From Diphasiastrum complanatum (lineage: Eukaryota; Streptophyta; Lycopodiopsida; Lycopodiales; Lycopodiaceae), in assembly GCA_029204225.1 (NCBI GenBank), contig CM055106.1:10092274-10156273 (forward strand): a DNA stretch of 64,000 bases. Direction: 5' to 3'. Positions 58,338 through 64,000 of the stretch are shown piece by piece. The position numbers and the translations under genes are program-made. Each line of letters opens with the position of its first letter. Position 1 is the stretch's first letter. The notes under the pieces are model-generated. The model worked only from the letters and a program-made list of their open reading frames with translations. It was not told the DNA's origin and ran no database searches.

Positions 58338-60490
58338 TCTTCAAATATTCGTGCACCTTTGGTGGATGAGATAGGTGGTGACGTCTTCAATGAAAGTTAT
58401 TTGGTTGGTATTTTTCAAGTCCTTTGGAGTGAAAAGAGACTTGTGGACTCTTGTTAACCAATATTGGTTGACCCACGCTTGGAATCTCTGCATCCATGGA
58501 TCGCCAAGGAGTGCCGCTCGATAGTAAATGCATGCCACGGGTAATTGATCTTCAATATTTGCGGAGACCAGTGCTTTATTCGGATCAAAAAGTATTGAAA
58601 GGAGAAAATCCCATTTAGTCTCCATGCCCATCAAATATTCTAAGTCCCGGGCATAAGTGACGGTCGTGCGGACTGTTGGATCAAGACAATTGATATAATT
58701 TTTGAAAAACTGGATTAGAGCCCTTTTGGCATCTACATCTGTGTTCCATCTGTGATATGAAGGAAAGGCTTGGCCAATTGCAGTTTTGGAGCATGATCTG
58801 GTCCAAGGAAGTGTTGCATTTTGTCCACTTGGATCGTCTCGTGCAGGTGAGGAAATGCGCATTAACACTTAATTGGCGTGGACTTGTCACATAGGCCCTG
58901 ATGGCCACAGTGTCTCTCTCGATGAGCTGTTGGCACCACTCTGGTTGTGGTTGGAGTGCTGAAAGAGCTTTCAGCTCATTGCCCTTGATTGTTTGGATTG
59001 AAAAAGATATCTGCCAGCTGCCTTGTGAGGACTTGTGAGGACTCGTGGGGATGTTTGGCTAAGAATTCATTTATTTTCTCCTCCATGGACTCCGGTCAAC
59101 GAAAAGCTCGGCTTTGGCTCGGATACAATTTCTTGGCTCAGATCTTGGACATTGGCATCAGCTACATCTGGGCTCTGGTCCTGAACATTCAGTCCCTATG
59201 CTTGTTTTTCCTTGTCCTGACTAGAGCTTGGCATGACAGTGTCTTTCATTGGTGACAGTGGAATCACCACAGGGGCTGGTTGAGGCTGTTGCTCCATGTG
59301 CCTTTGGCACGCTTTCCAAGGCATTATTTGTCTGTGCTAACTCCTACATTGCCCCACGTCGGTAATTGTCAAATTCGGTCTGGTACTTGGCGAATGTGTC
59401 ATTGTACACCTGCACATGTTTTGTGAGGAGATACACCTCGGCTTGGATGAGTGGTCTATTGGTAGGTATCAGTTGCGCTAGCCAAGTCACCTTTTCTATT
59501 TGTAGGGTTGTCACTTCCGCTTCCAAACATAGATTTTCTGTTTTGACCACTGAGAGTTGTGCCTAGAGAAGAGTGAGATGTCGGGTGTGAGCTGTTGTTG
59601 GATCTCCTGGACCTTTAGTTGAGTGTCCATGGTAGACTTTGAGAGGGTCATGATGTACCCTTGGAGATCGGCTTCGTGCTGCTTGAGTTTCAACACTTTT
59701 GATTCCTTTGCTTGTTTGTGTTGTTGGGCATTCAGCAGATCTTGTTGGAGCTAGCCAATTTTTGCCCGCAGTTGGGTGTTGCTCATGGCCAACTCCAATA
59801 CTCGGCCATCCAGATTTGGTCTTGTGGCTACCGCCTCGTGGACAAATGTGCCCAAGATCTGGTAGGCTGTGGAAAGGTCCATGGGGCCGGCCGATATGGT
59901 GGTGTTAGTTGGGGCTTGCTGGGATGTAGCTTGGGAGTGTAGCCCGGACAACCTGTACTGTGTCACCGTCACCTTCAATTAACTTTTTCAGTGATAGAAT
60001 GTCGTCAGGTGCGGTGGGGTCAGCACGATCAGGCGATGCTGCATATGTAGTCTGCATAAATGCGTCATCAGACAACGGTTTGTCGCCCTCGGCAGACTTC
60101 AGAGTTGAAGTGGGAGGTGTGAGAGAATTGGTTTGGAGAGGTGTAAGAAGAGATTGCTCGAATGAGGGGATGACAGAGACCTTGGAAAATTGAAGGACGG
60201 TTTGGAGGATGGATGGAGACGTGGGAGGTGAGGGGCCTTGTCGAGGTGGCGAAAGGTTCATGAGGTTCATCCAATCAAGGGTGTCAGGAGAGAGCTGTGA
60301 ATCGAGGGGGTTGATCTGAAGGAGTGAGGTAGAAGGGGAGACAGGGGGTATGGACGAAGCGATGGTGATGGAAGCGATGGAAGATGCGTGAATGGAGGTA
60401 GGGGATGTCGGAGTGGGAGCAATAGGGGCAGATGTGGTGGTGGTAGCAAAGGGTTGAGCGAAAGAGAAATATGTGGCTATGGAACTAGTG
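58338..60490 (-). pseudogene. Second family B-type gag-like protein gene, minus strand, broken
   Basis: Read from 60490 downwards: a Ser/Thr/Pro-rich N-terminal half (frame to 59905); PMDLSTAYQILGTFVHEAVA and a coiled-coil stretch (LKLKQHEADLQGYIMTLSKS, VYLLTKHVQVYNDTFAKYQ, about 59850-59350); a damaged stretch; ALQPQPEW (58933-58960, inverse); and the C-terminal domain (frame 58868-58341) with YARDLEYLMGMETKWDF, FDPNKAL, YYRAA (58512-58526) and HKSLFTPKDLKN. The ALQPQ, FLM/YLM..W and YYRAA blocks occur in the same order in the 5150-7415 gene, though DNA similarity is low. This points to an old protein family kept at protein level. No LTR was found around this copy; its N-terminus abuts a copia RT scrap. 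Confidence 0.55.
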
Positions 60491-60715
60491 GAGGTTGGTG
60501 AAGCTTCCAAAAGACAAGAAGACAATTGTATGCAAATGGATCTTCAAGGTGAAGACAAACAAGGATGGATTAGTCAGCAAGTTTAATGCAGAGTTGGTGG
60601 CCAAAGGATATTCTCAAGAGTATGAGATTTATGATGATGAAAATTTTGCTTCCATGGCAAAGATGGTAAGCATTTGAATCCTCATTTCATTTGGATGGGA
60701 TCTATGGCTTGTAGT
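60491..60715 (+). pseudogene. Copia RT fragment, family A-like
   Basis: Encodes KLPKDKKTIVCKWIFKVKTN then ELVAKGYSQEYEIYDDENFA and KMVSI, matching 52995-53170 of family A with one residue gap. Stops thereafter. Both ends are cut. Confidence 0.85.
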
Positions 60716-61621
60716 GCTAGATGCTTGATTATTTCCTTTTCATGGCCCTTGATGTCGTTAGCAAAGCATGGCAATACATATCCTCTCTACATCTAGTCGT
60801 CAGGGTACTTGGCCTCAAACTCTTGAATGGATTCCTCTAGAGTTTTGGGCCACTTGAAGGTAGGGGCTTTACCTTACCTTGTGAAGTATCTGCTCTTGAC
60901 ATTTCTTCCTTTGGCATATCATGCTACTCAATTGTGAAGGAGGTATCAAAATATGAAGGAGCTTGGGTTGAGGCTTGTGAACTTGATGGTTTTGTTGGGG
61001 GCCCTTGATTGGCTACATCGTACGAGTAGTGTCAACGACAAGTGCACTCGTTTGTTTCTTTCCTTTATGACTTACCTTTGCTAGATGTTGCCATGACACT
61101 CTCTCGTCAATACATTGGTCTGCATCTTCTAATCTATAATCCAATGCAGACTCTAGTGCAACTGCCATTTCCATCTTCAAATGGGGCCCATCAATGTCAT
61201 GAGTAGGAACATAAAGTTTGCCCTTGACATGCATGTTATAGCTCTCTTTCTCTACATTTGGGCAAGAACCTATTGAAAAGTCAATCCATTAAGCATTTTC
61301 TCCACCTCCCACTCACTCAAATTTGTACGCTCATTGAAATGATATACATCACTCTACATACAGCTCTCCTTGTCCATGGTTTGAGTCCAAGCTTGAAGTA
61401 CTTTTCTCAAGTTTGTTTCATTTCACCAAATGTGATATATACCATCATCACAAATTATTATACAATTGAAAAATCACGCTTTGAAAATTTATAGTTGTAA
61501 TCGAATGCACATTCATCTCATTACCTCCAAACTACTCGTTTTAAGCCACCTTTTATATATGGCTTCTCCTTAGCACTTTTTGCTAGTTCCATGTCAAACT
61601 CAATAGAGCGAAACATTTTTT
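60716..61621. other. Unassigned stretch with a 73-aa minus-strand frame
   Basis: The frame 61234-61013 minus (HLKMEMAVALESALDYRLED...) is unrecognised; its style is like a retroelement gag remnant, but I cannot place it. Confidence 0.25.
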
Positions 61622-63201
61622 TTCGGGCCTTCTCTCATCACCTGTGACGACTTCCCACACATCTTTCTCCATCAGTATGTTTTTCATTTTGAATTTCCAC
61701 ACTGCATAGTTGGAAATCCCGTCCAATTTGCTACTTTCACACAAAATGGACTCTCCCATGTTTGCCATCGCAAAACTGCTTAAAACTTCTACCTTAGGCT
61801 AAGAACAGTATGTCAAGACCAACAGTGATGTCAGAAGTTGAAAATAATGACCTGCACTTTTTTTCTTACCAGGCCACTCGCCTTTTTTCCACCAATTTGA
61901 AAGCCAAATCGGCGTCGCCTTCCGAAATGCACTCAATCGTCAACTCCCAACAACGTGCCCAGTGGAATGGTGAAACTACTTCTGGCGTACTCCGAACACT
62001 TTTTCCGCTGCAACCACTCTGTTTTGTTGTACCGTACTTGTAGGTACAGTCCGGGTGCCCTTCGTTTGGAGGTTATAGCCTTTCGTTTGGGTAAACAGAC
62101 AAAGGACCCAAAAATAGGGACTTTTCTAGCTTTTGAACTGTTTCTTCACTTTGAAGAAACTTCACTCTTCACTTGTGAAGGGACCCAGCTCAACTTTCAG
62201 TATAAAAATTTTTAATGAAGTTGAAGGCCAGAATGCACTTCAATTCTTCAGGGCCCTGTTCAAAGCTCATCCAATGGCTGAACCAAATCTTGTGGTTCAA
62301 ATTTCTCTCCCATCACAGATTCTGGACCGTTGATTCATTTGACACCTCATCTAAAGGTTCAAAGTACATCTGGACATCGAACCAAACTCCTGCAGATGCT
62401 ATGGTCTTCAATACACTAAGTTGTTCATCGTTGGGCGCACGAACATCCCGCGACCTCCCTGCCTGCGGTCGCGCCTCCCTTCTCTGAAAACTATCAGATT
62501 AAGATCTCCTGTGGATCGTTTTGAGCACGATCTGAGGCCTGGAGCAGGGTTGCCCTACTGAATCCATGACTGTAGAGTGTTCAGCTAGGAAATTCTGTGG
62601 AGAAACGGTGATTTTAGCTCAACTTGACAAAGTGGCTTTTTCACCTTTTTATCGCAAATCTGCTAGGTTAACTGTCTGGAGACAAATCTCTGACATAAAC
62701 CTCAGAATCTCTCCATGGCTGATTGACAGTGTGATTAGCTTCCTCCCTGTCCTTACGGCATCCAAAACGGTGCACAAACGTAACCCCAAGTCCGGTTTCA
62801 ATTTTCAGCTGGCTTCAAAATTGTCAATTTCTCACCAAATTTTTCCCTGTCTGATGCTATGCACAGGCTAATAATCCCTCTGCTGAGCTTAGCAAGCTTC
62901 TATAATTAGAAACCGTGCACCAGTGCTTCTCTTTCCATCTTCAATCCCGAACTCTCAGAACATAGTTCTCCCGAAGCTCTCTTCAACGGCAACACTGTAC
63001 TGTGTACACTCCCTGTACGGCTCTGATACCAACTTAGAATTTGCTTTGCACAGGAATACAGATCATGCTACACAGTAACACAAACAGAAAATCACTCTCC
63101 TCAGCAAGCTCACATAGCAACCTCGTGGCGAGGCCAACTGATCCTTATCCACTGATAGGACCCACAATACAGTAACACAGTGATTCTAACTTTAATTCTA
63201 A
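61622..63201 (-). mobile_element. Family C deletion derivative, copy 2
   Basis: On the minus strand: LTR (63201-63034), initiator-tRNA primer site (63030-63019), a 1.25-kb leader, and gag starting at 61768 (MANMGESILCESSKLDGIS), which breaks off at about codon 46 (GDERRP). After that the sequence is unrelated. Confidence 0.8.
63034..63201 (-). repeat. Family C LTR, internally shortened
   Basis: Has the TTAGAATT / AATTCTAA ends of 45873-46144 but lacks about 104 bp from its middle (between GGCCTCGCCAC and GCTATGTGAG). It lies between the leader-gag of copy 3 and the leader of copy 2, so it is shared by both. Confidence 0.8.
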
Positions 63202-63209
63202 CTTGTTTC

Positions 63210-64000
63210 ATTTGGCGGCCTTCTCTCATCACCTGTGACGACTTCCCACACATCTTTCTCCATCAGTATGTTTTTCATTTTGAATTTCCACACTGCATAG
63301 TTGGAAATCCCGTCCAATTTGCTACTTTCACTCAAAATGGACTCTCCCATGTTTGCCATCGCAAAATTGCTTGAAACTTCTGCCTTAGGCTAAGAACAGT
63401 ATGTCGAGGCCAACAATGATGTCAGAAGTTGAAAATAATGACCTGCACTTTTTTCTTACCAGACCACTTGCCGCTTTTCCACCAATTTGAAAGCCCAATC
63501 GACATCACCTTCCGAAATGCACTCAGTCATCAACTCCCAACAATGTGCCCAGTGGAATGGTGAAACCACTTCTGGCGTACTCCGAACACTTTCTCGACTG
63601 CAATCACTCTGTTTTGTTGTACCGTACTTGCAGGTACAGTCCGGGTGCCCTTCGTTTGGAGGTTATAGCCTTTCGTTTGGGTCAAAATGGGCAAAGGACC
63701 CAAAAGTAGGGACTTTTCTAGTTTTTGAACTATTTCTTCACCTTGAAGAAACTTCACTCTTCACTTGTGAAGGGACCCAACTCAACTTTCAGTATGGAAA
63801 TCTTTAATGAAGTTGAAGGCCAGAATGCACTTCACTTCTTCAGGGCCCTGTTCAAAGCTCATCCAATGGCTGAACCGAATCTTGTGGTCCAAATTTCTTT
63901 CCCATCACAGATTCTGGACCGTCGAATCATTTGACACCGCATCCAAAGGTCCAAACTGCATTTGGGCATCGAACCATGCTCCTACAGTCGCTATGGTCTT
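63210..64000 (-). mobile_element. Family C deletion derivative, copy 3 (runs off the window)
   Basis: Minus strand: leader from the window edge to the gag ATG at 63359, then about 51 gag codons to GDERRPPNE, five extra bases (ACAAG), and the LTR at 63201. The gag is cut at nearly the same codon as copy 2. Confidence 0.8.
63487..64000 (+). other. Antisense ORF pair in family C copy 3 leader
   Basis: ORF 1 (63487-63807, 106 aa, MKAQSTSPSEMHSVINS...) is intact. ORF 2 begins at the overlapping ATG (63807) and stays open to the window edge. See the matching pair at 46696-47327. Confidence 0.3.

Overview
The window is nuclear DNA of a seed plant, most likely an angiosperm with a repeat-rich genome. 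This is shown by many Ty1/copia and Ty3/gypsy LTR retrotransposon pieces with plant-type primer-binding sites (initiator tRNA-Met and tRNA-Asp), a plant CACTA (En/Spm-like) DNA transposon, long AG/CT microsatellites, and a single host gene of the plant/animal spermine-oxidase type. I cannot name the species. No rRNA, tRNA or CRISPR is seen.

Layout. 1-1947: 3' end of a copia element (called family A here) with its 3' LTR. 2628-3235: an exact 111-bp inverted repeat. 3678-8265: family B, two 0.7-kb LTRs around a broken gag-like gene and no reverse transcriptase. 8266-8480: AT-rich minisatellite. 11183-17745: a complete-ended CACTA transposon with an ATA target duplication and an internally duplicated TNPA-like gene. 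19.3-24.5 kb: gypsy fragments on both strands. 25.6-27.7 kb: a decayed DUF7869-like gene. 28.3-30.1 kb: LTR, primer site and gag start of another copia element.

31.4-34.4 kb is the only clear host locus: an intronless polyamine oxidase of the PAO5/spermine oxidase type, with upstream ORFs in its leader. 34.4-38.2 kb is mostly unremarkable sequence with a block of direct and inverted repeats at 37.0-37.8 kb.

38.3-64.0 kb is a stack of nested retroelements: a family A LTR (minus), a gypsy-type element with a tRNA-Asp primer site, then copia family C (45.9-49.3 kb), which is interrupted by family A (49.35-53.4 kb). Family A is in turn cut by a minus-strand gypsy-type element D (53.4-57.1 kb), which itself contains a two-LTR element (E) whose internal region is only 24 bp. 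Further right are a family B LTR, a second minus-strand copy of the family B gag-like gene, and two head-to-tail deleted copies of family C.

Almost all transposon genes are broken by stops, frameshifts or loss of catalytic residues. The best leads are the family B protein, present in two diverged copies without polymerase; the PBS-only element E; the paired antisense ORFs in the family C leader; the exon-precise tandem duplication in the CACTA TNPA-like gene; and the uORF overlapping the polyamine oxidase start codon.
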